Below the pieces are notes generated by a model. It saw nothing but the letters and a program-made list of their open reading frames with translations, was not told the DNA's origin and searched no databases. Below are positions 1 through 6,231 of a stretch of DNA of 41,317 nucleotides, in pieces (position 1 is the first letter of the stretch; the number at the start of each line of letters is the position of its first letter). Location: the NCBI GenBank assembly GCA_016283275.1, contig JAEEMP010000075.1, positions 1 through 41,317 of the forward strand, given 5' to 3'. Position numbers and translations under genes: made by a program. Origin of the DNA: Lachnospiraceae bacterium. Lineage in GTDB: Bacteria > Bacillota > Clostridia > Lachnospirales > Lachnospiraceae.

Positions 1-44
1 TATTTTTCAAGTCGCTTTTGTTCTTTTAACTCTTTTGCTGTCAT
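1..44 (-). CDS. 5' end of an unidentified gene, possibly rnhB (ribonuclease HII)
   Basis: An ATG at 42-44 opens a frame that runs off the left edge of the window after 14 codons (MTAKELKEQKRLEK). It starts four bases past the lepB stop and is probably cotranscribed with it. The lysine- and glutamate-rich start fits the N terminus of several clostridial RNase HII proteins, and rnhB commonly follows rbgA in Firmicutes. No clear Shine-Dalgarno sequence precedes the ATG. The identification rests on synteny and is only a guess. Confidence 0.4.
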   Translation of the reverse strand, partial: MTAKELKEQKRLEK

Positions 45-48
45 AAGC

Positions 49-582
49 TTATTTGATAACCCCGATCTTTGTAAACGGAAAAAATCTTAACCAGACTTTA
101 CCGAGTATCTCTTTTCTGTTGACAATTCCGACTTCGTCGAACCTTGAATCGCTTGAATCGTTACGATTGTCTCCCATGACAAAATACTGGTTGTCTTTAA
201 GTTTGATCGGTTTTGCGGCGTTTCCCGGATCTTTTATGATCGCATTGCCGTATGATTCGATGAGTTCCTCGTCATTTATCAGGATAGTCCCGTCTTCAAG
301 TATCTGGACAGTCTCGCCGGGAAGACCGATGATGCGCTTGATATATGTCTTGTTTGAACCGTCCCTGAAAGGGAAAACAACGATATCGAATCTTTCGGGA
401 TCGTGAAATCTGTATGAAATCTTATTTAAGATAAGATTATCGCCGTCAAACAATGTTTCATTCATGGAACTTCCGTTAACTTCCGTTCTTTGTCCCACAA
501 ATTTGATCAGTAAAAAAGCCACTGCCAAAACTACAAGAAAATAAATACTTGTGCTTAAAATGTCTTTTAATTTGGAATCCAT
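49..582 (-). CDS. lepB: Signal peptidase I, catalytically intact
   Basis: This is type I signal peptidase (family S26), a membrane serine protease that removes signal peptides from exported proteins on the outer face of the cytoplasmic membrane. It has 177 residues from the ATG at 580-582. A TTG six codons upstream is open, but the AAAGG site inside the end of rbgA favours the ATG. One N-terminal membrane segment covers about residues 12-30. The catalytic serine lies in GSSMNETL (Ser39), the general-base lysine in YIKRIIGLPG (Lys82), and the conserved box MGDNRNDSSDSR is near residues 136-147. It follows rbgA directly. Because the other family member (1468-2058) lacks both catalytic residues, this copy must supply the activity at this locus. 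Confidence 0.95.
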   Translation of the reverse strand: MDSKLKDILSTSIYFLVVLAVAFLLIKFVGQRTEVNGSSMNETLFDGDNLILNKISYRFHDPERFDIVVFPFRDGSNKTYIKRIIGLPGETVQILEDGTILINDEELIESYGNAIIKDPGNAAKPIKLKDNQYFVMGDNRNDSSDSRFDEVGIVNRKEILGKVWLRFFPFTKIGVIK

Positions 583-586
583 ATTT

Positions 587-1465
587 TTACGGCCTTTCAA
601 GTGATATTTTTCCTATCCTTCCGGCTCTGAATTCGTCAAGGAATCTTGACGCGGCTTTAAAATGATCCGGAACTCCGCCCTTTTTAAGACAGCCTAAACT
701 TAAAGAAACCTTATCAAGCAAAAGTGATTCCTTGGTGACAAACTGCACATCGTCATCAAGAGGTTTTAATGTATCTTCGTCGATCTTATATCTGTCTTTT
801 ATAAGACCGAAATAATTATCGTAGAGATAATCCAAAAGATTTCCGGCAAGTTCTTCGACCACCAGTATCTCATCGTTTATGGAGCCGATCATCGCAAGTC
901 TTTTGCCGACTTCCTGATCTTCAAATTTAGGCCACAGTATTCCGGGCGTATCAAGAAGTTCAAGTTCGGGATTTATCTTTATCCATTGCTTGCCTTTGGT
1001 GACTCCGGGCTTATCTCCCGTCTTTGTGATGTTTCTTCCGGCAAAAGCATTTATAAATGTGGATTTTCCGACATTCGGTATGCCTACGACCATTGCTCTT
1101 ATCGGCTGGTTTTTGATGCCTCTTTCAAGATTTCTCTTGATCTTATCGGCGCACACTTCTTTAACTTTGGGCAAGACATTTCTTATGCCTTCTTTTTGTT
1201 TTGAATTGATAAAGACAACCTTTATACCCTTATCTTCAAAATACTTTTTCCACTCTTCATTTATATATTTATCGGCAAGATCGGTCTTGTTTAGAAGTAT
1301 CAGCCTTGATTTTCCTTTTGTGATCTTGTCTATATCGGGATTCCTGGACGATACGGGGCAGCGGGCGTCGACTATTTCGATAACAAGCTCCACAAGCTTC
1401 ATATCGGCTTCCATTTCGCGCCTTGCCTTGCTCATATGACCGGGATACCATTGAACTGTTGCCAT
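587..1465 (-). CDS. rbgA: Ribosome biogenesis GTPase YlqF/RbgA
   Basis: This is a circularly permuted GTPase of the YlqF/YawG family. In Bacillus subtilis RbgA acts late in assembly of the 50S subunit. The 292-residue protein has the permuted motif order: G4 NKTD near residue 59, then the P-loop GIPNVGKS near residue 130, then DTPG near 172. A C-terminal helical domain follows. It starts just after the stop of the upstream signal-peptidase-like gene, with GAGGT overlapping that gene's last codons, and its own end carries the lepB ribosome binding site. Placement next to rplS and lepB is the usual Firmicutes arrangement. Confidence 0.95.
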   Translation of the reverse strand: MATVQWYPGHMSKARREMEADMKLVELVIEIVDARCPVSSRNPDIDKITKGKSRLILLNKTDLADKYINEEWKKYFEDKGIKVVFINSKQKEGIRNVLPKVKEVCADKIKRNLERGIKNQPIRAMVVGIPNVGKSTFINAFAGRNITKTGDKPGVTKGKQWIKINPELELLDTPGILWPKFEDQEVGKRLAMIGSINDEILVVEELAGNLLDYLYDNYFGLIKDRYKIDEDTLKPLDDDVQFVTKESLLLDKVSLSLGCLKKGGVPDHFKAASRFLDEFRAGRIGKISLERP

Positions 1466-1467
1466 TT

Positions 1468-2058
1468 TTACCTCACAAATCCCATAAATTCCAATTTATT
1501 GGATATTTTAAACCACACTTTTCCGACAAGATAAGAACTCTCAACAATACCTATGTTGCCCGATCTGGAATCTTCCGAAAAATTTCTGTTGTCGCCAAAA
1601 ACTATGTACTGATCTTCAGAAAGGGTGATCGGATTTTCAAGAATACCGGGATTGGCTATTTTATCATATGCACCCTCTTCGTCCAATAAAACATCATCTA
1701 TATATATGTATCCGTCCACGATCTTAACGGTATCACCGGGTACACCGATAACACGTCTTATGTAAAAATGGGAATCTTCGTTGCCGTTGGGGAGAAAAGC
1801 CACAACATCACCGCGTTCCGGAGAAGAGATGTTGTAGATCATTCGATTTATAAGGATCTGCTGACCGGAATACAATGAAGGTTCCATGGCATTTCCGATA
1901 ACATTTGTACGAAGACCGAAAACATATATAAGTACAAATCCCATAATGCCCGAAACCGAAAGCCAGAATATCCAGCTGATAAGTTCATGAAGGTGGCTTT
2001 GATCGATTTTCTTCTTGGGCTTTCTGTTAAAATCAAGTCCGTTATATCTTCTGCTCAT
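1468..2058 (-). CDS. Signal peptidase I homologue lacking the catalytic Ser and Lys (predicted pseudoenzyme)
   Basis: The 196-residue protein has the full S26 layout. A basic cytoplasmic N terminus (RKPKKK, residues 12-17) is followed by one membrane segment at about 27-47, and then the family boxes. The serine box reads GNAMEPSL, with Ala57 (codon GCC) where the nucleophile serine belongs. The lysine box reads YIRRVIGVPG, with Arg101 (codon AGA) in place of the general-base lysine. The structural box FGDNRNFSEDSR (residues 154-165) is intact. The frame is uninterrupted, so this is not decay by frameshift. It lies two bases upstream of rbgA, with active lepB beyond. Staphylococcus aureus has a similar inactive/active neighbour pair, SpsA and SpsB. 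A non-proteolytic or regulatory role is inference. Confidence 0.9.
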   Translation of the reverse strand: MSRRYNGLDFNRKPKKKIDQSHLHELISWIFWLSVSGIMGFVLIYVFGLRTNVIGNAMEPSLYSGQQILINRMIYNISSPERGDVVAFLPNGNEDSHFYIRRVIGVPGDTVKIVDGYIYIDDVLLDEEGAYDKIANPGILENPITLSEDQYIVFGDNRNFSEDSRSGNIGIVESSYLVGKVWFKISNKLEFMGFVR

Positions 2059-2064
2059 TTTTCT

Positions 2065-2073
2065 ATCTTATCA
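2065..2073 (-). promoter_or_regulatory. Possible extended -10 promoter for the signal peptidase-like gene
   Basis: TGATAAGAT reads as an extended -10 element immediately before the ATG and after the rplS terminator. No good -35 box is present. The expected transcript start falls at or within a base or two of the ATG, and there is no Shine-Dalgarno sequence. Either the mRNA is leaderless or the gene relies on readthrough from rplS. Confidence 0.35.
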
Positions 2074-2085
2074 CAAAATTTGCGT

Positions 2086-2117
2086 AAAAAAAACGGAGCA
2101 GAATAATTTCTGCTCCG
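2086..2117 (-). terminator. Intrinsic terminator after rplS
   Basis: On the minus strand CGGAGCAGA and TCTGCTCCG form a nine-pair stem at 2094-2117, followed by a run of eight T residues. It separates rplS from the signal peptidase-like gene. Confidence 0.9.
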
Positions 2118-2130
2118 CTCTGTTTCCTGA

Positions 2131-2478
2131 TTATCTGATAAGTTCTTTAACCTTAGCAGCCTTACCTACACGATCTCTTAAGTAGTAAAGCTTAGCACGA
2201 CGTACCTTACCCTTGCGGACAACTTCGATCTTGTCTACATTAGGGGAATGTAACGGCCAAGTCTTCTCTACGCCGCAACCGTTGGAAGTCTTTCTTACGG
2301 TAAATGTAGCTCTTGTGCTGCCGCCCTGTCTCTTGATGCAGGTGCCTTCAAATACCTGAATTCTTTCCTTTTCACCTTCCTTGATCTTGGCATAAACCTT
2401 AATGGTATCACCAACACCAAACTCGGTAATGTTTTCCTTAAGCTGAGCTTCTTCGATTGACTTAATAATGTCGTTCAT
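2131..2478 (-). CDS. rplS: 50S ribosomal protein L19
   Basis: This is ribosomal protein bL19 of the large subunit, at the interface with the 30S subunit. It is 115 residues, the normal length, and includes the family stretches [13 protein letters not shown] and [19 protein letters not shown] precedes the ATG by a few bases. It has its own promoter and leader, and is closed by a strong terminator. It can therefore be expressed apart from the trmD operon, which suits a protein needed in much larger amounts than TrmD or RimM. Confidence 0.97.
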   Translation of the reverse strand: MNDIIKSIEEAQLKENITEFGVGDTIKVYAKIKEGEKERIQVFEGTCIKRQGGSTRATFTVRKTSNGCGVEKTWPLHSPNVDKIEVVRKGKVRRAKLYYLRDRVGKAAKVKELIR

Positions 2479-2550
2479 CGTAAATCCTCCTTATATCGTT
2501 AGATGTTCATAATGCATCCGCAACAGAGGACCATCCCATTAATGCAACAT
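2479..2550 (-). ncRNA. Structured rplS leader, probable L19 leader (autoregulatory r-protein element)
   Basis: Between the promoter and the ATG the RNA can form nested stems: ATGTT with AACAT (2546-2550 and 2503-2507) and TGCAT with ATGCA (2542-2546 and 2513-2517). These enclose a loop region rich in GGGATGGTCC. The AGGAGG site of rplS follows directly. Firmicutes rplS genes are known to carry an L19 leader RNA. The match here is judged from position and foldability, not from a covariance-model search. Confidence 0.6.
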
Positions 2551-2554
2551 TGGC

Positions 2555-2583
2555 ATTTTAACATAGCCTTCCATCCTTTGCAA
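2555..2583 (-). promoter_or_regulatory. rplS promoter
   Basis: TTGCAA (2578-2583), a 17-base spacer and TAAAAT (2555-2560) form a good housekeeping promoter. It gives a leader of about 70 bases for rplS. Confidence 0.75.
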
Positions 2584-2593
2584 GCATAAAATA

Positions 2594-3340
2594 TCAATTT
2601 CCCTTATTTTTGCGCTTTTTTTCCTGTGTCGGATGTGTTTTTACATATAAATCGTATAGATCCGGCCTGAAACGCTTTGTCTCTTCAAGCGATCTTTCAA
2701 GCCTCCACTTTTCAATATTTAAATGATGTCCCGAAAGCAGTACTTCGGGAACTTTCTCACCGTGCCACTCTTCGGGCCTTGTGTATTGCGGATATTCCAA
2801 CAATCCGTCAGAAAAACTTTCAACCGTCGAAGATTCTTCGTTACTCAATACACCGGGAATGAGCCTTGAAATACAATCGACCATTAACATGGCCGGAAGT
2901 TCTCCGCCGGTAAGGACATAATCACCTATCGAAATATGATCCGTGACTATCTCGTTTAGAACACGCTCGTCTATACCTTCGTAATGACCGCAAAGAATAA
3001 TGATATCTTCTTCGTAAGAAAACTCTTCCGCCTTTTTCTGGGTAAAAGTAAAGCCTCTCGGAGTCGCAAAAACAACCCTTGCTTTCTTTCTGCCCGATCC
3101 GGTTATCCTGTTTTGAATATATTCACAGCAGTCAAAAACAGGCTGAGCCTGCATGAGCATTCCCGCTCCTCCGCCGTAAGTATAATCGTCAACACGATTA
3201 TGCTTGTTTTCGGTGAAATCTCTTATATTGACCGCTTCAATATCAATATATCCCGCATCGATACCGCGCTTTAAAATGCTGGTATTAAGACCGTTTAAGA
3301 CCATATCGGGAAACAGCGTCATAATGTGAAAATGCATCAT
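2594..3340 (-). CDS. trmD: tRNA (guanine-37-N1)-methyltransferase TrmD
   Basis: TrmD transfers a methyl group from S-adenosylmethionine to N1 of G37 in tRNAs reading CNN codons, which prevents +1 frameshifting. The 248-residue protein starts MMHFHIMTLFPDM and has the trefoil-knot SPOUT region with ILCGHYEGIDERV and SIGDYVLTGGELPAM. The ATG overlaps the rimM stop in an ATGA arrangement, so the two are translationally coupled. The second ATG, one codon on, matches the family start even better. Order rimM-trmD-rplS is conserved across bacteria. Confidence 0.96.
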   Translation of the reverse strand: MMHFHIMTLFPDMVLNGLNTSILKRGIDAGYIDIEAVNIRDFTENKHNRVDDYTYGGGAGMLMQAQPVFDCCEYIQNRITGSGRKKARVVFATPRGFTFTQKKAEEFSYEEDIIILCGHYEGIDERVLNEIVTDHISIGDYVLTGGELPAMLMVDCISRLIPGVLSNEESSTVESFSDGLLEYPQYTRPEEWHGEKVPEVLLSGHHLNIEKWRLERSLEETKRFRPDLYDLYVKTHPTQEKKRKNKGN

Positions 3341-3843
3341 ATAAGCCCCTCCAGGATATGAACGGTCATCTTATTGTTTTTTATATCAACATCAAGGACA
3401 CAATCCTTGATCGCAGGTAAAAGAAATGTCTTCTCATCCGATGTTTCGATCTCATACACATCATTGGCACCGGTAGGATAAACTTCTTTAAGGATTCCGA
3501 TCTTTATGTTGTTTTCATCATAAACATCAAGTCCAATAAGATCGGTTATGAAATATTCGTCCTTTTCAAGCCTGACCGCATGCTTTCTGTCCACCAAAAG
3601 ATCCGCATCCTTATATAAAAGAGCATCGTCCATTGTATCTATGCCTTCAAGTTTTAAAAGAACAAACTGTTTAAAAAATTTTACGCCCGAAATTTTGAAT
3701 TCTTTGCGTACGTTTTTCTTTTCGACATAAAGACTCTTAAGTTTTTTAAAGCGATTCATATCATCGGTCGTGGGAAAAACCTTAAGCTCACCCTTTACAC
3801 CGTGTGCGGTTGTAACAACGCCTATACGCAAAAAATCTTCCAT
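3337..3843 (-). CDS. rimM: 16S rRNA maturation factor RimM
   Basis: RimM binds protein S19 and assists assembly of the head of the 30S subunit. The 168-residue protein begins LRIGVVTTAHGVKGELKV, the family's N-terminal beta-barrel signature. It ends with a PRC-barrel domain containing DLIGLDVYDENN and LLPAIKDCVLDVD. It lies between khpA and trmD. A strong stem without a T run (3861-3882) sits just upstream and may set its level relative to rpsP. Confidence 0.95.
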   Translation of the reverse strand: MEDFLRIGVVTTAHGVKGELKVFPTTDDMNRFKKLKSLYVEKKNVRKEFKISGVKFFKQFVLLKLEGIDTMDDALLYKDADLLVDRKHAVRLEKDEYFITDLIGLDVYDENNIKIGILKEVYPTGANDVYEIETSDEKTFLLPAIKDCVLDVDIKNNKMTVHILEGLI

Positions 3844-3860
3844 AGGTCATAATCCTCAAA

Positions 3861-3882
3861 TTGGGAGGGTCTCCCCTCCCAA
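3861..3882 (-). other. GC-rich stem-loop between khpA and rimM, no T tract
   Basis: TTGGGAGGG and CCCTCCCAA pair perfectly over nine bases around a GAGA tetraloop. The stem begins a few bases after the khpA stop and is followed by TTTGAGG, not a T run. It looks like a processing or stability element, or a weak attenuator, within the operon rather than a full terminator. Confidence 0.7.
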
Positions 3883-3885
3883 CGA

Positions 3886-4113
3886 TCAGCTGATTTTCAC
3901 ATCTACTCTTGTATTTTCCTTAGTGGAGACTGCCTTGACAACGCTTCTGATCGCCTTGGCTATCCTCCCCTGTTTGCCGATAACCTTGCCCATATCCGAA
4001 GGGGCAACATGAAGTTCGAGAATGGTGTCACGACCTTCTTTGGTCTCAATAACCACAACCTCGTCAGGGTTTTCAACAAGAGCTTTTGCGATTACTTCTA
4101 CAAGTTCTTTCAT
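3886..4113 (-). CDS. khpA: KH-domain RNA-binding protein KhpA (YlqC)
   Basis: This is a small single KH-domain protein of 75 residues. The RNA-binding GxxG loop sits in GKVIGKQGR, at about residues 42-50. In Firmicutes KhpA pairs with KhpB (Jag/EloR) to bind RNA and influence cell elongation and division. The partner gene is not in this window. Location between rpsP and rimM is the standard one. Confidence 0.93.
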   Translation of the reverse strand: MKELVEVIAKALVENPDEVVVIETKEGRDTILELHVAPSDMGKVIGKQGRIAKAIRSVVKAVSTKENTRVDVKIS

Positions 4114-4151
4114 GAGCTCTCCTATTCTGAGTTGTGAAACTACGCGACTTT

Positions 4152-4397
4152 TTATTTCTCGATTCCGGCATTCTTAAAGAGTCTGCTTACAACCTCTGTA
4201 GGCTGAGCACCGTTTTCAAGCCACTTCTTTGCTGCATCTTCATTGATCTTTACAGCTGCGGGCTCTGTGTTGGGATCGTATGTACCGATTTCTTCGATAA
4301 AACGTCCGTCACGAGGGGATCTGGAATCTGCTACGATTATTCTATAAAAAGGAGCTTTCTTCTGACCCATTCTTCTTAATCTGATTTTTACTGCCAT
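4152..4397 (-). CDS. rpsP: 30S ribosomal protein S16
   Basis: This is ribosomal protein bS16 of the small subunit, 81 residues. It has the typical start [20 protein letters not shown] and the stretch [14 protein letters not shown] strong GGAGG precedes the ATG. The 62 bases between ffh and rpsP include a possible eight-pair stem, TCGGTATC with GATATCGA, near 4430-4450, which could act as a leader structure. Confidence 0.97.
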   Translation of the reverse strand: MAVKIRLRRMGQKKAPFYRIIVADSRSPRDGRFIEEIGTYDPNTEPAAVKINEDAAKKWLENGAQPTEVVSRLFKNAGIEK

Positions 4398-4459
4398 TTT
4401 AATTTACCTCCAATTGTAATATGACTACTCGATATCTTTGATACCGATAAGTTACCGTG

Positions 4460-5815
4460 TTAAAAAGGAAATCCGCCGAATTTTGGCATCTTTCCGTGCT
4501 TTCCGAACATTCCGGGAAGCTGTTTCATCATTTTCTGAGCCTGTTCAAACTGCTTGATAAAGCGGTTTACTTCGGCTATATCCACACCCGCGCCCTTAGC
4601 GATCCTGAATTTTCTTTGCGGACTCATAAGCTTGGGATTGGCTCGCTCTTCTTTTGTCATGCTGTATATGATGGCTTCGGTCTGTTTAAGCTTTTTTTCG
4701 CCTTCTTCGGTATCGACATCGGGCATCTTACCGCCCATACCGGGAAGCATTGACATAATGGAACCGAGACCGCCCATCTTTCTCATGGCTTTCATGCTCT
4801 CAAGGTAATCGTTAAAGTCAAACTTGCCTTTCTTAAGCCTTGAAGCCATTTCTTTATCTTTTTCAATATCTCTGTCGCGATTGGCTTCCTCGGCTTTTTC
4901 GATAAGCGATAATACATCGCCCATACCGAGGATCCTGTTTGCCATTCTGTCGGGGTAAAAAGGCTCGATATTATCGAGTTTTTCACCGTTTGAAACATAC
5001 AGGATAGGCTTACCGGTAACCGCTTTAACCGAAAGTGCGGCACCGCCTCTTGTGTCACCGTCCGCTTTTGATAAGATAACGCCGTCGATCCCGACCTTTT
5101 CGTTAAACTCACCCGCTACGTTAACGGCATCCTGACCGGTCATCGCATCGACAACAAGTATGCTTTCATGCACATCGACCGTGTTCTTGATATCCACAAG
5201 TTCGGCCATCATGTCTTCATCTATATGAAGTCGGCCGGCTGTATCTATGATCATTACGTTGAAGCTGTTCTTCACCGCATAGTCATAAGCGTTCTTAGCT
5301 ATGACGGAAGGCTTAACGTCGGTTCCCATTTCAAAAACTTCGGTATTGACCTTCGCACCGTTTATCTTTAACTGTTCGATCGCCGCGGGACGATATATAT
5401 CGCAGGCAACCAGCAGGGTTTTCTTTCCTTTTGTCTTTAAAGCATTGGCAAGTTTTGCTGTGGCAGTTGTCTTACCTGCACCCTGAAGACCGCACATCAT
5501 AAATACGGTTACTTCTTTGCCGGGTCTGAATGTAAGCTCGGTTATCTCACTTCCCATGAGCTTACACATCTCTTCGTTAACGATCTTGATGACCATCTGC
5601 CCGGGATTGATGCCCTGCATTACATCCTGTCCGACCGCACGTTCCGATACGCTTGCTATGAACTGTTTTACAACCTTAAAGTTTACATCCGCTTCAAGCA
5701 AGGCCATCTTAACGTCTTTAAGTGCATCTTTTACATCATTTTCACTTAATCGGCCCTTGCCTCTTAAATTCTTAAATACATTGGAAAGCTTTTCTGTTAA
5801 ACTCTCAAAAGCCAT
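4460..5815 (-). CDS. ffh: Signal recognition particle protein Ffh
   Basis: Ffh is the SRP54 GTPase. It binds signal sequences and 4.5S/scRNA and delivers ribosomes to the FtsY receptor at the membrane. Of its 451 residues, the N and G domains fill about 1-300, with the P-loop GLQGAGKTTATAKLA and DTAGRLHID. The methionine-rich M domain follows, with MSMLPGMGGKMP and a glycine- and methionine-rich tail. Its ATG overlaps the ylxM stop by one base (TAATG). The receptor gene ftsY is about 5 kb away on the same strand. Confidence 0.97.
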   Translation of the reverse strand: MAFESLTEKLSNVFKNLRGKGRLSENDVKDALKDVKMALLEADVNFKVVKQFIASVSERAVGQDVMQGINPGQMVIKIVNEEMCKLMGSEITELTFRPGKEVTVFMMCGLQGAGKTTATAKLANALKTKGKKTLLVACDIYRPAAIEQLKINGAKVNTEVFEMGTDVKPSVIAKNAYDYAVKNSFNVMIIDTAGRLHIDEDMMAELVDIKNTVDVHESILVVDAMTGQDAVNVAGEFNEKVGIDGVILSKADGDTRGGAALSVKAVTGKPILYVSNGEKLDNIEPFYPDRMANRILGMGDVLSLIEKAEEANRDRDIEKDKEMASRLKKGKFDFNDYLESMKAMRKMGGLGSIMSMLPGMGGKMPDVDTEEGEKKLKQTEAIIYSMTKEERANPKLMSPQRKFRIAKGAGVDIAEVNRFIKQFEQAQKMMKQLPGMFGKHGKMPKFGGFPF

Positions 5816-6156
5816 TATATTTCCTCAAGAATACTCTTTAAAATACCTTTAATCTTTTCTTTTGAAACAGTATCCATATTCTTATCGGAGGATACTATTT
5901 CATCGATCAAAGAAGCATTTTTCCTGATCGCTTTAAATTTATCGACAAGCTTAAGCTTTTCTTCATAAAGTTCAAGCTGTTTGTCACACCGTTTGATTAT
6001 ATCGTGTACGCCCTGCCTGGAAATACCTTCTTCCTCGGAAAGCTCCGACAAAGAAAGATCGTTGAATACCGCGTCACTGTATATCTTCTGCTGATGTTCG
6101 GTAAGAAGTTCTCCGTAAAAATCAAACAAAAGACCCCGTTCGATTATCTTGTCCAT
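5815..6156 (-). CDS. ylxM: SRP-associated helix-turn-helix protein YlxM
   Basis: YlxM is a small UPF0122 protein. In Gram-positive bacteria it associates with the signal recognition particle and its gene precedes ffh. The chosen ATG gives 113 residues and is preceded by AGAGG at a good distance; a GTG two codons upstream is also open. A helix-turn-helix like that of sigma region 4 is visible in SLSELSEEEGISRQGVHDII, at about residues 33-52. It is first in the operon, with a consensus -35 promoter just upstream. Confidence 0.93.
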   Translation of the reverse strand: MDKIIERGLLFDFYGELLTEHQQKIYSDAVFNDLSLSELSEEEGISRQGVHDIIKRCDKQLELYEEKLKLVDKFKAIRKNASLIDEIVSSDKNMDTVSKEKIKGILKSILEEI

Positions 6157-6183
6157 AGTCACCTCTTAAAAAGCACCTTGAAC

Positions 6184-6212
6184 ATAATAACAAAGAGTCT
6201 TTTGCGTGTCAA
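6184..6212 (-). promoter_or_regulatory. Promoter of the ylxM-ffh-rpsP operon
   Basis: A perfect -35 TTGACA (6207-6212), a 17-base spacer and a -10 TATTAT (6184-6189) lie 28 bases ahead of the ylxM ATG. Confidence 0.85.
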
Positions 6213-6231
6213 GTAAAAATACTTTACATCT

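Noticed and set aside
1468-2058. Treating the signal peptidase-like gene as a pseudogene
   Set aside because: The frame is complete and structural motifs are kept; only the two catalytic residues are replaced, which fits a retained inactive homologue better than decay.
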